Shown here: in pieces, positions 23,322-33,467 of the stretch | Layout of the letters: each line of letters starts with the position of its first letter | Position numbering within the stretch: the first letter of the stretch is position 1 | Assembly: GCA_036867785.1 (NCBI GenBank) | Contig: CP145413.1 | Location: 1,054,001 to 1,118,000, forward strand | Source: Plasmodiophora brassicae | Lineage: Eukaryota > Endomyxa: Phytomyxea > Phytomyxea > Plasmodiophorida | Direction of reading: 5' to 3' | DNA length: 64,000 nt | Position numbers and translations under genes: made by a program | The notes under the pieces: generated by a model | The model's input: only the letters and a program-made list of their open reading frames with translations | Told to the model about the DNA's origin: nothing | Databases searched by the model: none

Positions 23322-25551
23322 ATGGACGGTAACCTCTCCGTCGACAGTTCGCACGATGACGTCGACAACAAGAACGACGAAAGCGACCGCGACACGCGAT
23401 CCACCTCGAAAGACGACCATAGTCAGTCCCTGCGCACGCCCCACACACCGTCCATGCCGCCAGTGGCCGCCCGTTATGAACAGCCGGCGCCGAAATCGCC
23501 ACGTCCAGCCGCCAATCTCGTGTCGAGGCACTCAAACGGCACCGTCAGGGACCAGTCTCGAGCGGCCACCGCCGGCGACGCTTCAGTCGCCAGCTCAGGC
23601 GCACGCGATCTGGCAGCGGCCACCAGACGCTCGCTTGTATCCAACATCATCCAGGACCTGTTCTTTTACATCATCTTCCTCATCCTGTTCGTCGTTGCCA
23701 TCATGCTGCGCTCGCCGCAATCGTTGCCCTCCGAATGGAGACTAACGCTGCAGAGCCGGTTTGCACCGACCGAGCAACAGCTTGTCAACCACGACGCCAT
23801 GCCGTTCGACGATATCAACTCTCGCGAGGACGTCTGGTCGTACCTGAAGCTGACGTTGGCCCCCGCCCTGGTTCCTGATCCCGCGTCGCCACTCTCCAAC
23901 GCACCCTTGTTCCTGCGATCCGTCCTCGTTGGGTCCATTCGGCTCTGGCAGGTTCGCGTGCACAAGGAATCGTGCCCGTCGCACCTGAACGTCATCATGT
24001 CGAACCTTGGTGGCGCGCAGGTCACCTGCTTCCCAGAGAGCCTAACAGCAGGGACGACGTCACAGGATTCATACGGCGGCCCCGATAATTCCCTGTTCGA
24101 GTGGACGGGCCCACCCCAGAAGAGCGTTAACATGTGGCTCGTGGCACCCGACAGCCAGTATGGATCAGGAGGCGGGTTCAGCCAGTTCCTGTCGACCAAT
24201 CTGACAACGTCGACGGCGCTGCTGTCGTACCTGGAGTCCAACGACTGGATCGACCTTCAGACGCGCGCCGTCTTCGTCGATTTCGCATTGCACAACCCGA
24301 CCGAGCGCCTCTTCTGCATGGTCCGCCTGCTGTTCCAGACGCCAGCGTATGGTGGTGTGCAGGCAATCAGCAGCTTCAGGGTGGCGGCTGTTATGATGTA
24401 CAGTACACCGTCGGACATCGTCGCAGCCGTCTTCGAAGGGCTGTTCATCGTCGCGTACCTGAGGATGCTCCGGGCGACGATCAGCGAGATTCGCCGATCG
24501 GGACGGTCGTTCTTCACGAGCGTCTGGGGCATCATTGACCTGCTTAACAGCATTATCTTCGCCATGATCATCATCCTGAGCGTCATAACGCGGTCGTGCG
24601 CGTCGTCTCTGTACAGCCGGATCGACACCGACGCGTACGTCAACTGGCAGAACTACGGGTACATGTCGAATCAGCTGAAGAACCTCGGTGCCTTCAATGC
24701 CGTCCTCTCCTGGATACGGGTACGTCCACACATGTTCGCAGCGGGCACACCAGGCAGTGACACGGGACGCCTCAATCAGTTACTGAAGTACCTGAGGTTA
24801 TCGGCCCGACTGTCGATGCTGGAGAAGGTGTTCGTCAACGTCAAGAGCGAGCTGTTCGCGTGGGCGACGCTTTTCCTGGTCATATTCAGCAGCTTCGTGC
24901 AAGCGTTCTACATGGGGTTCCATGAATCCGTCAGCGACTACCAGTCGCTGGGCATGGCCATCATGACCCTGTTCAAGGGCGCGTTCGGCGACCTTGTCGT
25001 CACCGAGTTGCAGGCCGAGAATCAGATCCTCGGCCCGATCTTCTTCATGGCCTACATCTTCGTCATGTTCTTCGTCATGCTGAACATGTTCCTTGCGTCA
25101 GTTGCAATGCGCCCTGGCAACACGCAACGCTGTCCCTGGAACTAACCCACGTCGCAGGATTCTGCAAGGCGCCTGGATAAAGACGGAAGAGGACATCCAA
25201 GGTGAGCAGAAGGACGGGTTAAAGGCGGCGCTGGACGAGGCCATCATGAACGCCAAGAACCAGTATCGCGAGCGCCGCAAGACCGTCGTCAGCCACATGG
25301 TCATCAGCGGGATCCGAACGAAACCGGCGCTGCGGCAGACGGGCGCGACGCCGCGATCCCCGGCCGCCATGCGGCGCGTGTCCCTCGGGCCCACGTCGCC
25401 AGGCGCCGGCGTCGGGACGCCGACGCCGCGCCACGCCCTGATCCTGACGCCCAGGCAGATGGACATCGTCGAGGCCGCCCTCGCCAACATGAGCCCGGAA
25501 GAGTTGTCCGAGTCTGACAGCGACGACGATTCCGGGTACCTAGATGAATAA
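23322..25551 (+). CDS. PKD2: Polycystin-2 (PKD2/TRPP) cation channel
   Basis: Exons 23322-25096 and 25158-25551 join over a 61-nt phase-2 intron (GTCAGT...CTAACCCACGTCGCAG) that restores MLNMFLAILQGAWIKTEED; total 722 residues. Residues 1-108 are a charged, disordered cytosolic tail. S1 is at about 111-129. Then comes a large extracellular polycystin (TOP) domain ending in TRAVFVDFALHNPTERLFCM, matching the human [20 protein letters not shown] stretch. S2-S6 follow. The pore loop is LFKGAFGDLVVTE, keeping the GD of the TRPP filter, and S6 is GPIFFMAYIFVMFFVMLNMF. The C-tail is about 130 residues with a basic stretch and an acidic end (ESDSDDDSGYLDE); I see no EF-hand. TRPP channels pass Ca2+ and other cations in cilia, ER or plasma membrane. 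A mucolipin identity is less likely given the TOP-domain motif. Confidence 0.93.
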
Positions 25552-25799
25552 TTGTATTTATCGGCAGTGAACAATCAAGGAGGTCGCCCCCCAACGCGGA
25601 CGTCTGTAACGCTGAACACAATCGGTAGTCAACAACACTGCGCACGGGGGAGGGGGGAAATTGGGGCAGTCTATCTTTGTCATGCCGTCATCCGGGGTGC
25701 GGCCTAAATCGGGCCCGGCCGTAAATCGCGCGGAGCAAAGTCGCCCGTGGCCGCAATTAGGCGCGATCGAGCCAGCTGGCTCGTCTCACAAGCGCTACG

Positions 25800-26111
25800 G
25801 TGCATGACGGACGCGCGTCGTCGTCGATGACCATGCAAATGCGACGGCGGAACCCGAGGTGCCCGAGGCCACCGTACCTGATGAACGCGATCGCGCTGCA
25901 GTTTCTGAGGGATGCGACCTGGGATTGGATCGCGCAGGCCAGGCCGGATTGCAAGGAGGACGCGGACGTCCCCTGCCACCCGGACACGATCGCCGACGCC
26001 GCACAGCAGCCGTATCCGGACCTGTTCGATCTTGCATATGGACGAGACTGTATTGCAGGACATCCATCGTCGAGTTCCTTGTCGGAGTCCCGTCACAAGC
26101 AGGTGTCCTGA
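25800..26111 (+). CDS. Possible small protein, unknown
   Basis: An open frame of 103 codons with fairly protein-like composition in its second half (ALQFLRDATWDWIAQARPDC, then DTIADAAQQPYPDLFDLAYG). There is no intron, signal peptide or recognisable domain, and other frames over the same bases are also open. It could be a genuine short gene, an upstream exon, or chance. Confidence 0.2.
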   Translation: MHDGRASSSMTMQMRRRNPRCPRPPYLMNAIALQFLRDATWDWIAQARPDCKEDADVPCHPDTIADAAQQPYPDLFDLAYGRDCIAGHPSSSSLSESRHKQVS

Positions 26112-26366
26112 CCAATGTCTAATTCTAATATACCGGTTGATGCGTTATTTAAAATGTTAACGATGGTTGTGTACTTGCCAGTATGTTTGCTGGCGACGAG
26201 AACGAATTCCAATACCGGAATCAGCAGGACACGTCTCGCCCGCGCGCTTCATCGTTCGCCTCGCTATTCACTGTCGATGCTCGGCTGCCTGTTCCCGCCT
26301 GCGTACAGGGCATGCGGCACGCCCGCCCACTGCGCATGCAGATGCTTACACAGTCGAATAGGTCGC

Positions 26367-26396
26367 CACACAGCTGGAAGTCACACAGCTGGAAGT
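26367..26396. repeat. Perfect 15-bp tandem duplication
   Basis: CACACAGCTGGAAGT occurs twice without a gap. Each copy contains the E-box CAGCTG. It lies 220 bp upstream of the SLBP start. Confidence 0.8.
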
Positions 26397-26616
26397 GGCC
26401 GCACGGGGACGAGAAAATCTGTTGCCCGCCGGCGCAGGGCAGGAGCTCGCGCGCACGCAGCGGCCCGGATTCTGTGACCATCGGCTGACGGCGTGCGCGC
26501 GTGCGGTCGCCTGCCGGTTGGCCCATATTCGCGCGCGCCTATCCGAGTTCAAACTCTACAGGGCAACCAACCCCGACTGCAGTTTCTTCGCGACGACGAC
26601 GACGACAACGTGGGCG

Positions 26617-27284
26617 ATGCCGGAGCATGAACCGTCGTGCAGCAGTGTGACCGGTGGGGCTCGCGTGTCACCGTGCGCGTCGGACACGATTGGCAAACCG
26701 GTGCGGCATCGCGAGACTGATCGGACGCGGTTGCGGCAACGTCAGAAACAGGTACGCTTCGTTTCCATTCGCAGACCTCTGTGGATGCCTAAATGACGGG
26801 CAGGTCGACATTGGCCGAAACACGATCGCCTACGATAGATACGTCAAGAGCGTCGCCAAGTACGGGGGCATTCGGCCATGCATTGCTGCTGCGATTCTGA
26901 GTTCGTATTAGGTCGCACAGGGATCGCGAGAAGAGATACAGTACACATCCAGTAACGCCCGACATCCACCAGGTTTGCAGCAAACGAAGCTTCGACGGGC
27001 AGGTTAGTCATTTCAGGCGTGTGCTCCGACTGCTGCCTGACGTCAGTGGTGTTTTCTAGGTCAGAAAGTGGAGACGCCTGTTGCATCTATGGGACACGAC
27101 TACGCCGGGACAATCTGACGAGCACGCGCCTGTTCCTGGTGCGGGAAGTGCTGATGCCGACGATCCTGAGGACGACGAACTTGTTACTATCGTGTACGAC
27201 AAAACCTGCCGGGACGCGTCCGTTGATTCCCGTCCAAACGACCTACGGGTTGATGAGAGCGATGGCAGTAGCGTCGAGTTCTAA
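26617..27284 (+). CDS. SLBP: Histone stem-loop binding protein SLBP
   Basis: Four exons (26617-26751, 26804-26859, 26921-27002, 27060-27284) join over introns of 52, 61 and 57 nt to give 165 residues. The RNA-binding domain is complete at residues 36-100: [39 protein letters not shown] and VRKWRRLLHLWD. These match the human [33 protein letters not shown] and WKVALHFWD blocks. SLBP binds the 3' stem-loop of replication-dependent histone mRNAs and directs their processing and translation. Two changes stand out: TPNK, whose Thr is phosphorylated in animal SLBP, is TPDI here, and SRRSWD is SKRSFD. Both flanks are short; the 60-residue tail is acidic. The domain identity is firm. Splice sites were chosen by phase and family match. 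Confidence 0.9.
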
Positions 27285-27454
27285 TATGGGCGTCACCGCT
27301 GCCTTCCAGATGACACGAAAATGATCTTCTAACTGTATGAAGACACTGACATACATATCGGGTCAACGGATGGCATGAGCGTGCACCGCCATGCGATATC
27401 GCTTGCGACGAACCGCTCTGGCATGCGGGATAGATACATGGGCACAGGCAGATG

Positions 27455-30400
27455 CTATACCTCCTCAAGTGCGGCTTGGATCGCGCGGGCCTCAGGGGTG
27501 GGTCTGTAGACGGACGACGCATCGACGACCTCGTCATAGCGGCTGGTCCATTTGTGGTAGTGGATGCGATAGGATCCTTCGGGCAAGACTTCCAGGATCT
27601 TGCAGTCGTACAGACGCGGACCCCAATGTGATGCGAGCGCCATATCGTCGACCTGGAACGGCTTAGCCGTCTTGAACGTCTGGCGGTGCTTGTAGACGAA
27701 ACTGAGCGCACGTTGCCGGTCCTTCTCGGACAGGTCGCATTGTTTCAGGATCTGAATGAACTGGTTGCTACGTTCTAGCCGCTGCGCGTCGGTCTTCCTT
27801 GAACTTGCTGGCTTATTCGACTGCTCGCGCTTCACTTTGGACACTGGACGATGGTCAGCACGTAGAGGCGATTGGATCCGCCGCTTCTTAACGGGTGATC
27901 CCGGCAACGCATGATACCGTCGTCGGGTACGTTGTTCGTCGCGCCCGTTCAGCTTTGTTAGCGTCGGCGGTTTCTCGCGCTGACCGTTCTTCGGTACCTC
28001 ACGTGTCGAGGAACGCCGTCGAGCAACAGATGATGGTGAGGCGGGCCTTTCCGGCGATACCCGTCTGGTCAGCCGACGCGTCGATCTTCGCTCGTTCTCC
28101 AGATCGCCATGGTCCTCAGGCGCTTCAGGTATTTTGTTGTCGAATGCCTCCTCGGCCGTTTCTGCTTCGACCTCGGTGCGCCGTTTAGGCAGGCGACCCC
28201 TCCTGGCCATTGGCCGGTTGGCGGCGACATCTTGCTGGACTTCAACCGGCTCAACAGCCGGAGTGGTTTGTCGTTTCCGTAACCTTGTCGAAGCGCGTTC
28301 TTCCTCCATCGCCTGGCCATGCGGTGGTACTGTTTCTTGTGCTTCGTGGATCTCAACTTTGATCGAGTACAGGTTGCGTTTAACCTTCTCTCGACGACGG
28401 ATGATGTCCAAGATGGTACGAACTTCGTCGAGATCGGTCCTGACCAGAGCCAGATGGTCGTAGAAATCAGAAATCTTCGCCTGTGAAGGCAGCGTAGCAT
28501 GCGAAGGACACATTGCCTGGCCACTTCGCCCAGGAGAACAGCCGACGAAAAGAGCGCACAGAGGATGCATCTGCTGCGAGCATTCAGCATGCCCGCACTC
28601 GATCGTGAAACCAGAGCGTCGACTACAAATAGCACAGACAGGCGTGGCGCGGTGCCGACGTGCCATCGTCGCAAGGAATTTGCCAACCAGGATACGCGAG
28701 GCAGTAACGATCACATCGGGGAATGAGACAGAGCATGCGACGTGCGCCCACTTCCCAGTCTCCGTTTGTTGGTATGCACCACCGAGACGGGGACAGAGTT
28801 CGCATCGCACGGTTCGCGTTCGCTCATGACCGGACTGACAGCGTCTACATCGCCACCGTACACGAGCGCTCGCGTTACCATTTGTGTAACACGAGAGATG
28901 AACAGCGATACCGCAACGGGTGCATATTGTCAAGCCTTCGGATTCGTTCCCGAACAAGAAGCAGACGGAGCAAACATCAGGCAAGTAGATGTCCTCACCG
29001 TCGAGCGAGCGTGGGGCGACGAGACCCACTCCAGACGACACTGCCAGATCCCCTTCTGACCCTTCCAGTTTCATTTCCGTCGCAGGTGCAGGTGGACGCG
29101 TCCGAGCCAGGATGCGGACCATGTGCTGGCCGAGTCGGTCGCGCGACGTGCCGTCAGCATAGGAAGGAGTATGCGACTCACAGAACAGGTAGAAATACAA
29201 GTCGGTGCCGACAGCGTCGACGCGCATGTACAGACCGTGCTCCCAGGCACAAGTGGCATGCATCGTTTCAGGGCACTGAACATCTTCGCAGCTGCATGGA
29301 AGTGTGGACCCGTACCGCTGCTTGCAAATCGAGCAGACCGACCCAGCGCTGGCTTCGATGGCGGATGCGACGCCAGCAATGGGAGACATGGTGACGACAT
29401 CAGCAACATGGGCAATCGGGTTCCATAACGCGCACGTCAGGTGGACAGGGCCGCCCGCATCGCTAGGTTTGAACGCGAACCCAGACACAGGACATAGCAG
29501 GCATTCGTGCTCCGGGCGGGACTCGGCTGGGTTAGCACAGGGGTCGCAGTGCCAATCATCATCTGGAATGGTATCGATGCCATAACAGCATTTGTGAACC
29601 GCGAGCCCGCACAGTTCGCAAATGACGATCGGGTTCAGCTCGGAGCCATCCGTCCCGAAGCACACACGGCAGCTCGTGTTGTAGTGGTCCTGGTCAGTGC
29701 CGACGGAAGCGGCATCGACATCGCGGACGCCCCGGATCAGAGCCATGCGAACGGATTGCCATCGGGCAACATGGAGATAGTCGACCTGCGTCTGCTGACG
29801 CTCGTTCTCCGTCACGGTGGCAACACTGGCGTAATCCTCGTCCGACATAGCATGCAGAATAGAGGTCCGGAACCCGTTCAGCTCTGCTACCTGAAGAGAC
29901 AGTTCGTGCTGAAGGTGGACGAGTTCGGACAGAAGGTCGCCATCTTCACCAACTTCAGGGTTCACTGAGGCCAGGGCGCGGAATCCAGACCGGGCGCGAC
30001 CGCGCCTGCTGCCATCGCCGCAGTCAAACTGACAGAGGACATGCCCAAGGTCGGTAGCGATTAGGACATGAATGACGGGCTCGTCGCGGCCAGCAGCTGG
30101 ATCGAGGCCAAGTCTGTGGCATATCGCTTGGACGTCCAGAAAGGAAGGCAAGTAGAGGTCATCGTGGTCGATTCTCAGGTCGCGATCGGAGATGGAGATC
30201 GGCGGTGGGAGGATAAAAGATGGATCGGATCGACGACATTCGTCAGCGTCGCAGACAGACACCTGCGCTAGTTGGTCGGGGCGAATTGGGTCAAAATACA
30301 TGGCGATGCCCTCATCCCAGAAGCGATGAGCGGCCGACTGCCCATCCGAGCCGTCGGTTGAATTGGAGCCAGACCGCGTTATCCGGACGACATGGTCATC

Positions 30401-32045
30401 GTCTGACAGCGCGCCCGAACGGCCATTGATCGAATCCCTATTTCGTCTCACGATGGGCATGTCGTCAGATTCGACATCGGAACTCTTGTTGTCACCACGA
30501 TCACAATCGGAGTCATTGTCGCAGCCGCCTGGTGAGGTCGTCGGACGTACGGCGACGTTGTCAATGGAGAACTGGGCGTCATCGTGGTCTTCGCAGTACA
30601 GAGTGAATGTGTGGTTGGCGATCGAGATTGAATCGAGCCACGGTAGGTGTTTAACGCGGGTCCTGAACATGAAATTAAAACCAAACAGGCAATTCCATGC
30701 GACAGGAGCACCGACCCGTTCTTCTTTAGCGAGCGTATCTCCAATCTGCGACCATCGCTCCGTGCGCAGCGGACGTGAAGGTAAGAGCAACAGCCGGGCT
30801 CAGCGCAGCGAACGCAATGGCCCTTTGACCTTCGACAAACCTCACACGACCGCTCAGGCCGATTGAGTTCGAGGCTTGAAACGCCAACAAGCGCATGCTT
30901 CGATTTCCCGGTTCCAATTGAAACCTAGAACCGTTCAGAATATGGTACGTTAGAGAAGCGAACGATCGATAACCATATTGGACCACAGTGCGCAGACGAC
31001 ATGACACCATCGGCCTTCTTCCGTCTGCCTTAGAGCCCCGCCGACGTCAGGGCACAGCATGCAGACAGCGTCAGAATTGCGACGACAGGCTGTGAGAAAA
31101 CGTCAGATACGTGCATCTCATGGACCGCAGCAGATGACCAACGTTGACAGAACCAGGCGCTTCTCGGAATGGTACCGACCCCGTAGCAGGACTGATGAAC
31201 AGCGACCTCACACCCATCGCATATGACAATCTCGTTGCCGTCGTGATCATCCCCGCTTTGACAGATGTCGCATACAACGTCATCGGTATCGTGATTGGTT
31301 ACGGTCTGAAACACGAATAAACACGTGTGCCATACAGCGTGACTGAGATGTCGTACAGGGGTAAGTGTTGCTCGTGCACGCCCATTTCGTTGTGGTATTT
31401 CGGTTCGCATGTGTTTCCGACAGAGCGCCTTGGAGACTACCGTCTTGGATTGCTCAAGCAGCCCAAGATGCAGACCTTTGCGGTATGCACAAAGGACGTG
31501 GAAAGACGTTGCGCATCGCCCAGAAGTGCACTGAATGCAGCCACCCATCTTCTTACAAATTATACATTTCAAACGGTTGCGTTCCGGATGCACTTGGTCG
31601 ACACCGATGATCGGCTGCATCGCATTGCCTGCACCAATTTCTAAGGCAACCACGCGCGACGACGAAACCGCACAGTTGTAGCGTACCTCCCGATACCCAG
31701 GTCTCAGGTGTCCAAAGGGCACAGCAGATGTGGGCCCAGCGATTGTCGTTCGTGGGTTTAAGTGCCCCTGTTGTGCATGCGCTATCAGAACACGCGAATA
31801 GGTTCGGTAATAGTGTAAGGACCTCCAGGAATTCTACACATGACGCAGAAAGGTCGGGTGCGGGTTTTAGCAGAGCATGCAGTGCAGGTCCAAGAAGATC
31901 GTTTGGAAGCGGTTACGCCGTAGCAGTCGGGATGCACGCGGACAGAACATTGAGAGCAGGTGAGGAGCGGTGCAAGTCCAGCGTCAAGGCAGCAGCCACA
32001 CACATCCATTTCCTTATTGAGCGCCGCTTGGTTGACGGTTGACAT
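27455..32045 (-). CDS. Chromatin reader with four PHD-extended-PHD cassettes and C-terminal chromo barrel
   Basis: Start ATG 32045 ([19 protein letters not shown]). Exons 32045-31823, 31767-31687 and from 31640 join in phase 1; a later 53-nt intron (30715-30663) leads into one 3.2-kb final exon (30662-27455). Four units follow, each a PHD finger plus an extended PHD. Unit 1: CSQC...HPDC...CTAC, then [13 protein letters not shown] and GCIQC. Unit 2: [10 protein letters not shown]...[14 protein letters not shown], then [10 protein letters not shown] and [14 protein letters not shown]. Unit 3 is about 29.67-29.20 kb (CRVCFGTDG ... [14 protein letters not shown]). Unit 4 is about 29.00-28.51 kb ([10 protein letters not shown] ... 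[13 protein letters not shown]). A basic disordered region leads to a chromo barrel/Tudor-knot near the end ([19 protein letters not shown] ... [19 protein letters not shown]), like MRG15. Paired PHD-ePHD modules occur in JADE, BRPF, AF10 and MLL proteins and read histone H3. Length is about 1,450-1,500 residues; the splice between units 1 and 2 is partly unresolved. No SET or bromodomain is seen. Confidence 0.85.
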
Positions 32046-32708
32046 AAATAAAATATATAGCTGTTCCCAGAACTGCATCGTTAGTGGCAGGGACGAGTAC
32101 AGAATGCACTCCAAGCTGACGTTGATTCAGCGCGAAATTCATGCGAGGAATCAGGGCAGTCTATCGGCTGGGTCGCGTGTCCGCCTCCGGGCCGGGATTC
32201 CGGTTCTTCGGCGCGAATGAATCAGCCGTCGACGAGCGTGACACGCAATGCCCCTGAAAGAGTCCGAGCTGACAAAAAGTCCACAAGAAAGAAGGGTGTT
32301 TTTGTAGAGCAGTGAGCGATGCCGACCCGTCTTCGGCGGCGGCCACATGAGGACGCAACATGATCGGCGCCGTCGAAGGTCGACGACATGACACCACCCT
32401 GCTGTTCATGAGCCATATAATTCCTTTGTTGAGGAGCGGTCCTGTCAGAGGACGTCTTGACTATGATGACCCTGCATATGGGCGGTCGACGCGTCGACCA
32501 CGCTGCCATCTGGTGGTGCAGACATCGCGAAGCGATCCCAGTCGAGCGTGCACAGCCATTCGACACGGAAGTCGGAGCGTCCGATCGATTTCGCAAACCA
32601 GGAGCGGGAAGGTGTGCGGCTGTGTGTGTGTGTGTGTGTGTGTCGAGGTGTGGACGCAAAATCATTGTCGAATCGGTATCGGGGAGCGGCCCTTGACCGG
32701 TCGTTGCA
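32046..32708. other. Divergent intergenic region, PHD gene / Erv2-like gene
   Basis: 663 bp between divergent starts. It contains an AT-rich tract directly upstream of the PHD-gene ATG (32046-32062) and a TG microsatellite at 32621-32643. Open frames here are overlapping and compositionally poor. Confidence 0.5.
32621..32643. repeat. TG dinucleotide microsatellite
   Basis: Eleven uninterrupted TG units plus one T, about 65 bp upstream of the Erv2-like start. Confidence 0.95.
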
Positions 32709-33434
32709 ATGTTCAGCTTGATAGATGGGCGCCCACACCGGCGCCTGCGGATGCCGACGACGTCGCAGCGATGCAGGCAACTTGTATCGGCCGTCTGCCT
32801 TCAGTATCGGGGCGCCGTCATTGCCTGTACCTTTGTCCTGCTGGCCATGGTAGGCATCGCGTCCTGGTCGTTGGCGCCGCGAACAAACCGGCTGGCTACT
32901 CTGAGAGGTCTCATAGCGTTGAGACTTACTTGCAGATTCGAGCGGCTGAACGTTAAGCACAGGTCCGCTGACGAGAGCAGAACTGGGCCACGCCACCTGG
33001 TCTCTTCTACATACGATGGCGGCGAAGTTCCCAGACAACGCGACAAGCGCACAGCAGAATGATTACCGTCAATTTATGCATCTCCTTGCCCGCCTATATC
33101 CCTGCCACGAATGCGCAGGCCATTTCCAGGTAGCGTCTGCCACAGATTGTGACACAGCCATTGCCCGTTGCAAACCCTTGTGCAGGAGCTCCTCTCAGGT
33201 TCGCCACCAGACGTCCGAAGTGGTGACGCGTTTAGGAAATGGTGAAAGACGACGCCATGGCAGTGCGATGTGTCGTTAACATTTGCCAACGTCAGGTTGT
33301 GTGTCGCGCATAACGTCGTACGTAGGCGCTTGGACCAGACAGAATCCGATTGCAGCGCAGACCACCTGTCCAACGAGTGGCCATCTAACCTGGCCGGCGA
33401 GGATTGTGGATGCACTCCCCCGAAGTACCGATAG
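32709..33434 (+). CDS. Membrane-anchored Erv/ALR sulfhydryl oxidase, Erv2-like
   Basis: Four exons (32709-32907, 32963-33129, 33186-33241, 33296-33434), introns of 55, 56 and 54 nt, 186 residues from the first ATG; ATG 32751 is the alternative. An N-terminal membrane anchor (AVIACTFVLLAMVGIASWSL) precedes the Erv fold: LTRAELGHATWSLLHTMAA, the redox centre YPCHECAGHF (CXXC beside FAD), and KWLCVAHNVVRRRLDQTESD, which carries the HN..V signature and the structural Cys. The tail ends EDCGCTPPKYR. A C-terminal Cys-Gly-Cys shuttle on a membrane-anchored protein is the hallmark of yeast Erv2, which makes disulfides in the ER, rather than mitochondrial Erv1/ALR. ER location and function are inferred from that architecture. 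All junctions agree in phase. Confidence 0.88.
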
Positions 33435-33467
33435 CAGATCACGCGTCACACTCTATAAACGTCTTCT

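Larger units (their letters stand above)
25552..26616. other. Long intergenic region upstream of SLBP
   Basis: 1,065 bp. Includes a possible short plus-strand frame (25800-26111, listed separately), a perfect 15-bp tandem duplication at 26367-26396, and a short GAC trinucleotide run near 26594. AT-rich sequence lies at about 26115-26165. Otherwise I see nothing convincing. Confidence 0.5.

Noticed and set aside
24165-24731. 188-codon minus-strand open frame inside the polycystin gene
   Set aside because: Shadow of the polycystin coding strand; composition is Arg/Asp/Val-rich with no domain.
23322-25551. Mucolipin (TRPML) identity for the channel
   Set aside because: The TOP-domain stretch TRAVFVDFALHNPTERLFC and the FGD pore motif fit polycystin-2 better.
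32046-32062. TATA-like tract just before the PHD-gene ATG
   Set aside because: It is within 20 nt of the start codon, too close for a TATA box with a usable leader. More likely simply AT-rich leader.
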